DNA from: Acidobacteriota bacterium
GTDB taxonomy: Bacteria > Acidobacteriota > Terriglobia > Bryobacterales > Bryobacteraceae
Length of the DNA: 64,000 nucleotides
Direction of reading: 5' to 3'
NCBI GenBank assembly: GCA_017307505.1
Contig: JAFKEE010000057.1
Span: 20,003 to 84,002 of the forward strand
A program made the translations under genes and the position numbers. A model generated the notes under the pieces. It was not told the origin of the DNA. It searched no databases and was given only the letters and a program-made list of their open reading frames with translations. This document shows positions 17,344 through 24,057 of the stretch, piece after piece. Positions within the stretch are counted from its first letter, which is position 1, and every line of letters starts with the position of its first letter.

Positions 17344-18372
17344 TTAACGGCGCCGAGCTTCCCTCGTGAAGTCGGCCACGTCCACGCTATGGCGGCCCGG
17401 TTGCTGCACAAGGGTGCTTTCGTAAATCGACTGGGCCTCCCTGCGGGCGGCCTTCGACTCCTCGCCGCGCCTGGCGCGTTTGAGTAAGTCGGCATAGTTG
17501 GACCACAGTTTGGCGAGGAAGATATGATCGGCGCCGATCGTGAGGCGGACTACGTCGATGGCGCGGCGCAGCATGTCCAAAGCACCGGTTGGGTCCTTCT
17601 CCCCGGCCGTCATCAAAGCCAGGGTGCTCAGGGCCGCCGCATACTCGACGATCTGGATACGGCCATTTGCCTCCAGGATACCGATGGCCGCCCGCACCTC
17701 CTGGCGCGCCTCGTCCTTGCGCCCCTGTTTCCAGAGGATGAGACCGAGTTCATTGTGAACCTGCGACTCTTCTTCCGGCAGCGTGTCGGGGTTGGATTGT
17801 TGATTCCTGATCCCTCTGCGCGAAAGCGTCTCGGCCAGTCGCAGATCCTGGTTCAAGTAAGCGGAAGCGGCGAGCGCGCGATAGATGCGGCCGGCGGATG
17901 GGGAGGTCTCGTCGAGACGCCCCTCACATTCAGCGGTGAGACCTTTCGCGAGGCGCGCGGCGGGCCCCGGCCGTGCGGTTTCCACATACAAGTTGATGAG
18001 ATCCGCCTCGGTCTGCAGCCGGCCGACGAAGCCCCTCTGGCCGACGCCCTCCCAGAGCCGGATGGCGGTCTTCAGGTTGGTTTCCGCCTCGATGGGCCGG
18101 CCGAGCAATAGCGCGAGGCTGCCGAGATACTCGTAGGTGCGCGCTTTCAGTTGCGGTGCTTCGGGCGTTCGCTGGCTCAGCATGCGTGCCTGTTGCAGCG
18201 TTTGATAGGCCGCCTGGTAGGCTCCTGCCTGCCGCTGTTGCCGGGCCGATTCCACCAGGCTGATCCAATGCTGTACCGGGTCTGACACCAACGCTCCGGA
18301 CTGTCCGCTGGCTGCGATATTGACGATGACCGCGCTCCAGCGGACAAGGCGACACACGAATCCTGTTCCCAT
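17344..18372 (-). CDS. Secreted TPR protein, cassette copy 2
   Basis: 342 residues. A weak signal peptide (GTGFVCRLVRWSAVIV) precedes helix-turn-helix TPR-like repeats (AGAYQAAYQTL; RTYEYLGSLALLLGRPIEAE; NLYVETARPGPAARLAKGL; SQVHNELGLILW). The C-terminus TLVQQPGRHSVDVADF is almost identical to the paralogue at 19041-20069, and both proteins are 342 residues long. TPR domains mediate protein contacts; no enzyme domain is visible. ATG 18372 follows an AAGGAAAGAAGG ribosome-binding stretch. It is the downstream gene of the second copy of a duplicated cassette. Confidence 0.75.
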   Translation of the reverse strand: MGTGFVCRLVRWSAVIVNIAASGQSGALVSDPVQHWISLVESARQQRQAGAYQAAYQTLQQARMLSQRTPEAPQLKARTYEYLGSLALLLGRPIEAETNLKTAIRLWEGVGQRGFVGRLQTEADLINLYVETARPGPAARLAKGLTAECEGRLDETSPSAGRIYRALAASAYLNQDLRLAETLSRRGIRNQQSNPDTLPEEESQVHNELGLILWKQGRKDEARQEVRAAIGILEANGRIQIVEYAAALSTLALMTAGEKDPTGALDMLRRAIDVVRLTIGADHIFLAKLWSNYADLLKRARRGEESKAARREAQSIYESTLVQQPGRHSVDVADFTREARRR

Positions 18373-18439
18373 GGCCTTCTTTCCTTGGGCAGCCGATTCC
18401 GGGCGACGTTGCATCGGATGTAGCCGACATAGGCACAAC

Positions 18440-18462
18440 AAGACCCTACGCCGTTGGGTCCG
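18440..18462 (-). terminator. Weak hairpin between small gene and TPR gene, copy 2
   Basis: ACCC at 18443-18446 pairs with GGGT at 18456-18459, and the minus strand continues with CTTGTTGT. It sits where copy 1 has a strong terminator (20118-20158), so it may be a decayed version. Confidence 0.3.
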
Positions 18463-18495
18463 GTAGCACCGGAGCGCCGGAACGGGATGTTCTCG

Positions 18496-18705
18496 CTAGT
18501 TGGTGAACTTCACTCTGCGCAGCACTACCTGTGCCAGCGCGGGCAAACCAGGATGGGCGGGCCATCCCATAATCACGCCGGGTTTCGATGTCCGGCTATG
18601 CCGGATGAAATCGATCCGGGCTGCGGGAGACGGTCCGGATGGCCTGGCTGCGGAGACCCGGCGTTTGCGGGTCTGCGTTGGCCCTGCTCCCAGGTCATCG
18701 TTCAC
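18496..18705 (-). CDS. Small protein, degenerate YezD/DUF2292-like paralogue (cassette copy 2)
   Basis: 69 residues from GTG 18705, with AAAGGAGACG ending 5 nt upstream. It aligns without gaps to the 69-residue protein at 20195-20404: shared NDD at the start, IDFIR in the middle, GLPxLA, and the end VKFT. The central RYGEIE and QDG residues of copy 1 are lost here and replaced by a Pro/Gly/Trp-rich stretch, so this copy may have a different or no function. Conserved length, spacing and ribosome-binding site argue that it is still translated. Longer in-frame starts extend into the conserved upstream block and are rejected. Confidence 0.6.
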   Translation of the reverse strand: MNDDLGAGPTQTRKRRVSAARPSGPSPAARIDFIRHSRTSKPGVIMGWPAHPGLPALAQVVLRRVKFTN

Positions 18706-18800
18706 TGGAACGTCTCCTTTGTGCTCGATGTGTGCCGCCTGGCTTCCACCGCCGGGCGGGCTGGCCGCGTTCGACTGTGTTTGGGACGAGTAATACTTAC

Positions 18801-18849
18801 CAATACGAGACAAAACCGGAAGGGGCTGTAACAAGCGCAGAGAATTGAC
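18801..18849 (-). promoter_or_regulatory. Conserved upstream element of cassette copy 2
   Basis: On the minus strand GTCAATT, 8 nt, TTGTTACA, 18 nt, TCGTATTG. The same three blocks with the same gaps precede copy 1 at 20500-20548, and both sit 96 nt upstream of the small gene's start. This is probably a promoter, perhaps for an alternative sigma factor because neither hexamer fits sigma-70 spacing well, or an operator. Confidence 0.5.
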
Positions 18850-18950
18850 ATATGGAACAGGAAACTCTCGCAGAGTGAGAAGTATTGCCTGCTCTGACGC
18901 CGCAGTGATCGTGGGTTACTAATGCGCGAGGGAAGGGGGGATCCGCCCCA

Positions 18951-18995
18951 GGGGGACCGCGGAACCAGGGGGTAGTGGACTTTCCGTGGTCCCCC
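18951..18995 (-). terminator. Stable hairpin after TPR gene copy 1
   Basis: GGGGGACCGCGGAA (18951-18964) pairs with TTCCGTGGTCCCCC (18982-18995) with one mismatch and a 17-nt loop. It lies 45 bp past the stop of the TPR gene. No U-tract follows on the minus strand. The rest of 18850-19040 holds nothing recognisable. Confidence 0.5.
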
Positions 18996-19040
18996 GCGAC
19001 TGCAATAGACTGACGGGCCTTCCCGATGGCGGCTGAGGTG

Positions 19041-20069
19041 CTAGCGGTGCTTGTTCGCGCGCATCAGATCCGCCACGTCGACGGTGTGGTGGCCCGGCTG
19101 CTGCACCAGGGTCTGCTGGAAGATCTGTTGCGCCTCGCGCTGCGCGGCCTTCGATTCATCGCCTCGCCTGGACTGCTTTAGCATGCCGGCATAGTTCACC
19201 AGCAACTCAGCCAGGAAGACGTGGCCCGTGCCGACGCTGGTGCGGACGACTTCGATGGCTCGCCTCATCAGTTCAGGGGCCCGGCGGTCGCCGTTCTCTA
19301 TGGACGACATCATGGCCTGATTGCCGAGCGCGGCGGCGTACTCGATGGAGTGGGTGCGGTCGTTCTTCTCCAGAATCTCGACGGCGGTCCGGGCCTGTTG
19401 GAGCCCGGCGGCGCGCCGGTTCCGCTGCCAGAGGATGAGGCCGAGTTGATTGTAAGCCTGCGAGCGCTCCTCCGGAGTAATCGTTGGATCCAGTTCCTTG
19501 GCTTTGATTGCCTGCCGGCAGAGCGATTCGGCGCGATCGAGATCGCCGTTCAGATAGGCGGCCGCGGCCAGGGCAATCTGGACACGGCCCGCCGCGGTGG
19601 CATCGGCGCCGAGTTTGCCTTCGCTGTCGGCGGCCAGCCTCTTCGCCAGGCGTTCCGCCTTGCCGGTTTGGCCCGTTTCAACGTAGAGGCTCAGCAGGTC
19701 CGCGTTGGCCTGGAGTTGCGAGAGAGTGCCAATCTCGCCCATGGCTTCCCACAGCCGGATGGCGGACTGATAGTGGGCCTCGGCTTCGATGGGCCGGCCC
19801 AGGGTCGCCGCTATGCTGCCGAGGTACTCATAGCTGCGGGCCCGCAGGACGGGCCGGCCGGGCATCTCGCGAGTGAAAGTGCTGGCTTCTTCGAAGCCCC
19901 GGTAAGCCGCCTCATAGTGGCCCTGTTGCCGCAGTTTCTGGGCGGCCTCCATCATGCCGACCCAACGTTGCAGTGACTCCTCACTGGGGCCCTCCTGCTG
20001 CGATTGGAAGGGCCGCCCGCTCACCACCAGTGACAACTGAACGACCAGACACACGAATCCTGTTCGCAT
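19041..20069 (-). CDS. Secreted TPR protein, cassette copy 1
   Basis: 342 residues. Hydrophobic N-terminus (TGFVCLVVQLSLVVSG) as an export signal or anchor, then TPR-like repeats (QGHYEAAYRGFEEA; RSYEYLGSIAATLGRPIEAE; SLYVETGQTGKAERLAKRL; SQAYNQLGLILWQRNRR; FLAELLVNYAGMLKQ). The C-terminal TLVQQPGHHTVDVADL is shared with the copy 2 protein, which has the same length. ATG 20069 is preceded by AGAGGAGCC. An intrinsic terminator between the small gene and this gene suggests it needs read-through or its own promoter. Confidence 0.78.
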   Translation of the reverse strand: MRTGFVCLVVQLSLVVSGRPFQSQQEGPSEESLQRWVGMMEAAQKLRQQGHYEAAYRGFEEASTFTREMPGRPVLRARSYEYLGSIAATLGRPIEAEAHYQSAIRLWEAMGEIGTLSQLQANADLLSLYVETGQTGKAERLAKRLAADSEGKLGADATAAGRVQIALAAAAYLNGDLDRAESLCRQAIKAKELDPTITPEERSQAYNQLGLILWQRNRRAAGLQQARTAVEILEKNDRTHSIEYAAALGNQAMMSSIENGDRRAPELMRRAIEVVRTSVGTGHVFLAELLVNYAGMLKQSRRGDESKAAQREAQQIFQQTLVQQPGHHTVDVADLMRANKHR

Positions 20070-20105
20070 TGGCTCCTCTCTTTCTTTGGCCGTTGTCCCG
20101 CCGGC

Positions 20106-20158
20106 CAAAAACAGAAAGAGGCCGCCGCCGGGAACCGGGTGTTCCCTGGCGGCGGCCT
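20106..20158 (-). terminator. Rho-independent terminator inside cassette copy 1
   Basis: GAGGCCGCCGCC (from 20118) pairs with GGCGGCGGCCTC (to 20158). The stem extends through a GGGA/TCCC step with one bulge. On the minus strand it is followed by TTTCTGTTTTT. It lies between the stop of the 69-residue gene and the start of the TPR gene. Confidence 0.75.
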
Positions 20159-20194
20159 CCGAGTGCTTCGGTCAGCCGGAAACAGATGTATGGA

Positions 20195-20404
20195 CTAACT
20201 GGTGAACTTTACCTTCTGGCGTGTTGTTTCCGCCAGCACAGGAAGCCCATCCTGAATACACAACCGCTCGATTTCGCCGTACCGCATTTCCTGGCAGTAG
20301 CGGATGAAATCAATCCAAGCCGACGGCAGCTTCCCATACGCCGTGGTAGCCGAAGTCTGCCGGTTCCGAGGTTGCGGCGGCCCTTTTGCTGGGTCATCGT
20401 TCAT
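20195..20404 (-). CDS. Small YezD/DUF2292-like protein (cassette copy 1)
   Basis: 69 residues from ATG 20404, with GAGGAGACG upstream. The core WIDFIRYCQEMRYGEIE followed by IQDGLPVLAE and QKVKFT resembles the YezD/DUF2292 pattern (helix, YGxI/V, a QDG turn, terminal K-x-R/K-F strand). That assignment is by eye and moderate. YezD-like proteins are uncharacterised, though homologues are often next to sulfur-assimilation genes; none is adjacent here. The N-terminal 25 residues are polar and probably disordered. A paralogue lies at 18496-18705. Confidence 0.65.
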   Translation of the reverse strand: MNDDPAKGPPQPRNRQTSATTAYGKLPSAWIDFIRYCQEMRYGEIERLCIQDGLPVLAETTRQKVKFTS

Positions 20405-20436
20405 CGGGTCGTCTCCTCAGTTAAAAATGAACAGCA

Positions 20437-20455
20437 CCTGGAGTCCGGCTCCAGG
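20437..20455 (-). promoter_or_regulatory. Perfect hairpin in the 5' leader of small gene copy 1
   Basis: CCTGGAG (20437-20443) pairs with CTCCAGG (20449-20455), followed on the minus strand by a T-rich TTCATTTTT before the Shine-Dalgarno. It could be an attenuator. Copy 2 has no counterpart. Confidence 0.4.
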
Positions 20456-20499
20456 CAGAATGACTGCGATTAAATGCTCTCCCACCAGACTCTACTGTG

Positions 20500-20548
20500 C
20501 AATACGACTCATGTTTGCTGGTTGGTGTAACAAAACCAGAAAATTGAC
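20500..20548 (-). promoter_or_regulatory. Conserved upstream element of cassette copy 1
   Basis: GTCAATT (20542-20548), TTGTTACA (20526-20533) and TCGTATTG (20500-20507) on the minus strand, with gaps of 8 and 18 nt, identical in sequence and spacing to 18801-18849. Base similarity around the blocks is low, so the blocks themselves seem to be under selection. Nothing else is recognised between here and 20703. Confidence 0.5.
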
Positions 20549-20703
20549 TTCGCATTCCGAGAATCGGGACTGGATGTCAATCTTTGACACGAGCGAGACT
20601 TCGGCAGTTCCCGAATCCGCACACATCTTGTCTGATCCTTCGCCTGCCGCACCCGCCGGCCGCCGGGAACAATCGTCTCCCGTTTGCTGTCTAATGGGAC
20701 CGA

Positions 20704-21384
20704 ATGAAGCGGTGGCAGAGTTGGCTGCAACTCGGAAACCTTCTGCTGCTGATCGTGACGGCCTGGCTTCTGATCGACGGCATGCCGAACCTGCTGCGCT
20801 GGCGGGCCGCGCGCAATGCGGCTCCGGTGAAAAGGCCCGAGGCATTCGACTGGGTCGACCCGGCCAAGGGACTGGGTATTATCAATTTCTATGCGTATCC
20901 TGGCGCTATTGCTGAGGGCGAGACCACCTCGGTCTGCTACGGCGTGATGAACGCCAAGGCAGTGAAAGTTGATCCTCCCGTCACCGAGCTCTCGCCCTCG
21001 TTCAACCGGTGCTTTGAGGTCAGCCCGGAGCGCACCACGCGCTACACGCTGACGGCGGAGGATGCGAAAGGCCGGACGCTCAGCCGGTCGTTCGACCTGA
21101 TTGTGGCGCCGGAGCCTGCGCTGGCTCCGCGTATCCGGTATTTCCGGGTGCGTGAATCGAAAGTGGATCGTGGTGATACCGTCCACCTGCTCTGTTTTGC
21201 CACTTCCAACGCGACCCTGGTGGAGGTGGATCCGCCGGCGTTCCAGGCTTCGCAGATCCTGCAGGGCTGCTTCTATGCGGTGCCGAAGCAGCCGGTGACG
21301 TATACGCTGACCGCCAGCGGAACGTTCGGCCGGAAGGTGACACGGCACTTGACCGTGGCCCCGGCGGCTCCGGTTGAGAAATAA
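20704..21384 (+). CDS. Membrane-anchored protein with two Ig-like beta domains
   Basis: 226 residues, function unknown. An N-terminal signal-anchor (LGNLLLLIVTAWLLIDGMP) is followed by two homologous domains of about 85 residues. Each has a pattern like INFYAYPGAIAEGETTSVCYG ... RCFEVSPERTTRYTLTAED and IRYFRVRESKVDRGDTVHLLC ... GCFYAVPKQPVTYTLTASG, with a conserved pair of cysteines and a final YTLTA strand. This resembles bacterial Ig-like domains with a possible disulfide. It ends 10 bp before the DUF2264 gene, so they form an operon. Confidence 0.75.
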   Translation: MKRWQSWLQLGNLLLLIVTAWLLIDGMPNLLRWRAARNAAPVKRPEAFDWVDPAKGLGIINFYAYPGAIAEGETTSVCYGVMNAKAVKVDPPVTELSPSFNRCFEVSPERTTRYTLTAEDAKGRTLSRSFDLIVAPEPALAPRIRYFRVRESKVDRGDTVHLLCFATSNATLVEVDPPAFQASQILQGCFYAVPKQPVTYTLTASGTFGRKVTRHLTVAPAAPVEK

Positions 21385-21394
21385 TGCTCTCAGC

Positions 21395-23281
21395 ATGTAC
21401 CGGCGAGAATTTCTGAGTCTGGTGCCCGCGGCCGCCGCGGCTGCGCAAAGCAAGAAAGAGAAGAAGTCCGGTGGGAAGAAGGGCGCGCCGCCTCCACCGC
21501 CCCCTCCGCCCGAGGCGCAGGTGAAAAGCCTCTTCCTCGACATCACGCGCGGCTACCTGAAGAACGCGGCCAAGACCTCGGCCAGCATGGCCGTCGTCGA
21601 GTATCCCAACGCCACCATTACGAAGAACTTCCTGGCGAAGTCGGGTCTGAGCGTGACGGGTGTCACGCGCATGATGCCGGCGATGGCTGCCTGGATTGCC
21701 GGCGGGCGTGAGCCTGGCCTGGAACTCACCGCCGCGATGACGAATGCGTTTCGAAACGGTTGCAACCCAGAGCATCCCGATTACTGGCAGGCCGCCAAGA
21801 CTGGCGGCAGCGATCAGCGGCAGGTGGAGTCGTCCATTGTGGCGTGGAGCTTGTGGCTGTTGCGCGACAAGGTGCTGCCGGCTCTTTCGGAGGGCGAGCG
21901 CCGCAATGTGGCGGCCTGGCTGGACTCGTGTACGAAGCAACCCGTGCGAGGCAACAACTGGGCCCTGTTTACGGCGGTGAACCACGCCGCGCGGATGCGC
22001 CTGTCGGAGAAGTGGCCCGAGTTTCAGGCCGACGAGCAGTTCATGCTCGCGGACATGAAAGTGATCGAGTCCATGCAGACGGGCGATAGCGGGTGGTACA
22101 ACGACGGGCTGAGCGGCGCCGCGTACGATTATTACAATTCGTGGGTATTCGCCAGCCATTTCCTGTACTGGAACGAGCTGGTGGGCTCGCGCTATCCGGA
22201 GATCAGCAAGCGTTTCAGCGAGCGGCTGGCGCGCTATCTGGAGACGGCTCCGATGTTCTTTGCGGGCCACGGCGGCCACGTGCTGTTCGGGCGATCGCTC
22301 ATCTACCGCTGGGGCGTGCTGACTCCGCTCGTGCTGGCCTATCAGCAAAAGATGTGGCCACACTCTCCGGGATTGCTGCGGCGGATTGTGCAGCAGAACA
22401 TCCTGTATCACGCCTCCATCGGCGGCTTCGATGCCGAGGCTGGGAAGCTCCGCGAGACCTACACGCCGGAAGGCTCACCGGCTATCAAGGAGAGCTACAT
22501 CGACGGTGGGCATCCCTATTGGGGGATGCAGGCTTTTTCCTTCTGGCGGACACCCGATGACGATCCGTTCTGGACGGCGCCCGAGGAACCACTCCCCGTG
22601 GAGAAGAGCGACTACGGTATTGCCCTGCCGGAGCCGGGCCTGCTGATCGCGGGGCGGCGGTCTTCGGGGCAGGTTCGCGTCTTCAACGCCAAGTCGACCA
22701 AGCCGGACGCGCACTATCGCGACAAATACAACAAGTTGGAGTACTCGTCGCACTTCTGCTTCGCCGCGACGCACGATCCGGCGCACGCCACCATCGACAA
22801 TGTACTGGCGCTGCGGAACAAGAGTACGGGCGAGACGGCGGTCCGCGGTGAGATCACATCGTCGGAGATGGACACCGAGAAGTTTGAGATCGAGTATTCC
22901 ATTCAACTGGGCGGAGTGACAGCGCAGGTTCACACGCGGGTCCAGCATCTGGGCGAGTTCGAAGCGCGCATTCACAGTGTTCAGTGCTCTGGTGCTTCGT
23001 TGGAGGGACTGGAACTGGTGGAAGGCGGCTCGCCATTCTCACCGGGTCCTGTTTATCCGGATGCGCATTTGAAGACATGGAGCCTGAAGGGTTGGGCCAA
23101 ATCCGGAATGGAAGAGGCGACCGGGAGTGTGTTGTTCGCCAGGCACCAGGTTCAGACGCTGACGGTGCCGGCGCAGCCAAAGTTGTACCTCGCCTCGCTG
23201 CGCTATCAGAGTCCCAAGGGCATGCCCAAGGAGAAGGTGGACGAAGAAGCAGCACAACTGCTGGCGAGACTGAGGGTCTGA
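21395..23281 (+). CDS. DUF2264-family protein (alpha/alpha-barrel, probable glycan-active)
   Basis: 628 residues. A short twin-arginine-like start (YRREFLSLVPAAAAAA), a Lys/Gly/Pro-rich linker with eight consecutive prolines, then the DUF2264 core: DSGWYNDGLSGAAYDYYNSW, FAGHGGHVLFGRSLIYRWG and a C-terminal beta-rich part. The family is annotated as uncharacterised and related to alpha/alpha-toroid glycoside-processing proteins; a role in carbohydrate breakdown is inference. ATG 21395 begins the signal; the longer in-frame start overlaps the previous stop. The 3' end overlaps the convergent gene at 23206-24033 by 76 bp. Confidence 0.8.
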   Translation: MYRREFLSLVPAAAAAAQSKKEKKSGGKKGAPPPPPPPPEAQVKSLFLDITRGYLKNAAKTSASMAVVEYPNATITKNFLAKSGLSVTGVTRMMPAMAAWIAGGREPGLELTAAMTNAFRNGCNPEHPDYWQAAKTGGSDQRQVESSIVAWSLWLLRDKVLPALSEGERRNVAAWLDSCTKQPVRGNNWALFTAVNHAARMRLSEKWPEFQADEQFMLADMKVIESMQTGDSGWYNDGLSGAAYDYYNSWVFASHFLYWNELVGSRYPEISKRFSERLARYLETAPMFFAGHGGHVLFGRSLIYRWGVLTPLVLAYQQKMWPHSPGLLRRIVQQNILYHASIGGFDAEAGKLRETYTPEGSPAIKESYIDGGHPYWGMQAFSFWRTPDDDPFWTAPEEPLPVEKSDYGIALPEPGLLIAGRRSSGQVRVFNAKSTKPDAHYRDKYNKLEYSSHFCFAATHDPAHATIDNVLALRNKSTGETAVRGEITSSEMDTEKFEIEYSIQLGGVTAQVHTRVQHLGEFEARIHSVQCSGASLEGLELVEGGSPFSPGPVYPDAHLKTWSLKGWAKSGMEEATGSVLFARHQVQTLTVPAQPKLYLASLRYQSPKGMPKEKVDEEAAQLLARLRV

Positions 23282-24033
23282 TCCTCATAGTGCGCGACCG
23301 CCTGCTGGCCGGTTTCGAGATTGGTGACGACCACATCCACGCTCTCGCCGGGGCCGCCGCCCACCAGTTCGGCCTTGATGGTGTCGGGCAAGGTGGGGAA
23401 TTCGGCGACGACGCGGCAATCCTGGACGCTCAGGCGGGCGCCGATGGCGGGCAGGGAGGTCTCTTCGCCGTAGGCATTCACGATGACGGTGGTGCGAAGG
23501 CGATTGCCGCCGGCGTCGGTGACTTCGAGGGGGACCTCGTAAGATCCGGGGACGAGGACCGTCCCGCGCAGCAGGCCGTCAGGGGTAAGTACTAAGCCCA
23601 GAGGAAGGTAGCCATGGGGCGCGAGACGGTACTCGAACGGCGCCGCTCCCTCGGAAACCGCGGCTTGCCACTCCAGCGCTTGACCGACCGGCGCGGCAAC
23701 ATACGCCTGGGCCAACCGGAGTGGCGAAACCGTCAGATCCAACCACTGCTCCGCGGTGAGCCCCTCAGCATCAGTGACCTGAACCCTGACAAACCACTGC
23801 CCTGCTTCAGCCGGTGCACCAAAGAGTCCCGGAGTGGACGCCGATCCAAACACAACCGTCGCCAGATCCACCAGATGCACACCGGGCGGGAGTTGCCCGC
23901 CCGTGACTTCCCACTGGTAAGGGGCCGTACCGCCTTCCGCTTTCAGCGGCATCGACCATGGCCGGCCCACCGTGGGCTGGTTCCAGTCCGGAGAGGCGCT
24001 GGTCAGCGCCAGCGCGAGCAAAAGGAAGTGCAT
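23206..24033 (-). CDS. Exported protein with putative Ig (He_PIG-type) domains
   Basis: 275 residues with a short signal peptide (HFLLLALALTSASP). At least two cadherin/He_PIG-type units are visible: GGTAPYQWEVTGGQLPPGV ... VTDAEGLTAEQWLDLTV and EGAAPFEYRLAPHGYLPLG ... VTDAGGNRLRTTVIVNAYG. Such domains usually serve adhesion or substrate binding. The start lies 10 bp after the NDH-2 stop, and its GAGG Shine-Dalgarno lies in one arm of a perfect hairpin (24036-24057). The last 25 codons are antisense to the DUF2264 gene, which is unusual. Confidence 0.72.
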   Translation of the reverse strand: MHFLLLALALTSASPDWNQPTVGRPWSMPLKAEGGTAPYQWEVTGGQLPPGVHLVDLATVVFGSASTPGLFGAPAEAGQWFVRVQVTDAEGLTAEQWLDLTVSPLRLAQAYVAAPVGQALEWQAAVSEGAAPFEYRLAPHGYLPLGLVLTPDGLLRGTVLVPGSYEVPLEVTDAGGNRLRTTVIVNAYGEETSLPAIGARLSVQDCRVVAEFPTLPDTIKAELVGGGPGESVDVVVTNLETGQQAVAHYEDQTLSLASSCAASSSTFSLGMPLGL

Positions 24034-24035
24034 TA

Positions 24036-24057
24036 GATCTGCCTCAAGAGGCAGATC
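24036..24057 (-). promoter_or_regulatory. Perfect 10-bp hairpin sequestering a Shine-Dalgarno across a gene junction
   Basis: GATCTGCCTC, AA, GAGGCAGATC. On the minus strand the left arm codes the last NDH-2 codons, the TGA stop lies at the loop, and the right arm contains GAGG 8 nt before ATG 24033. A ribosome finishing NDH-2 would open the hairpin and expose the ribosome-binding site. Confidence 0.6.

Larger units (their letters stand above)
17344..20548 (-). repeat. Tandem duplication of a two-gene cassette (period about 1.7 kb)
   Basis: Order on the minus strand is upstream block, 69-residue gene, 342-residue TPR gene, then the same again. Offsets between matching points are 1699 bp (upstream block, and start and stop of the small gene) and 1697 bp (start and stop of the TPR gene). 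The proteins have diverged but the lengths have not. The upstream blocks and the ribosome-binding sites of the small genes are conserved. Confidence 0.8.
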
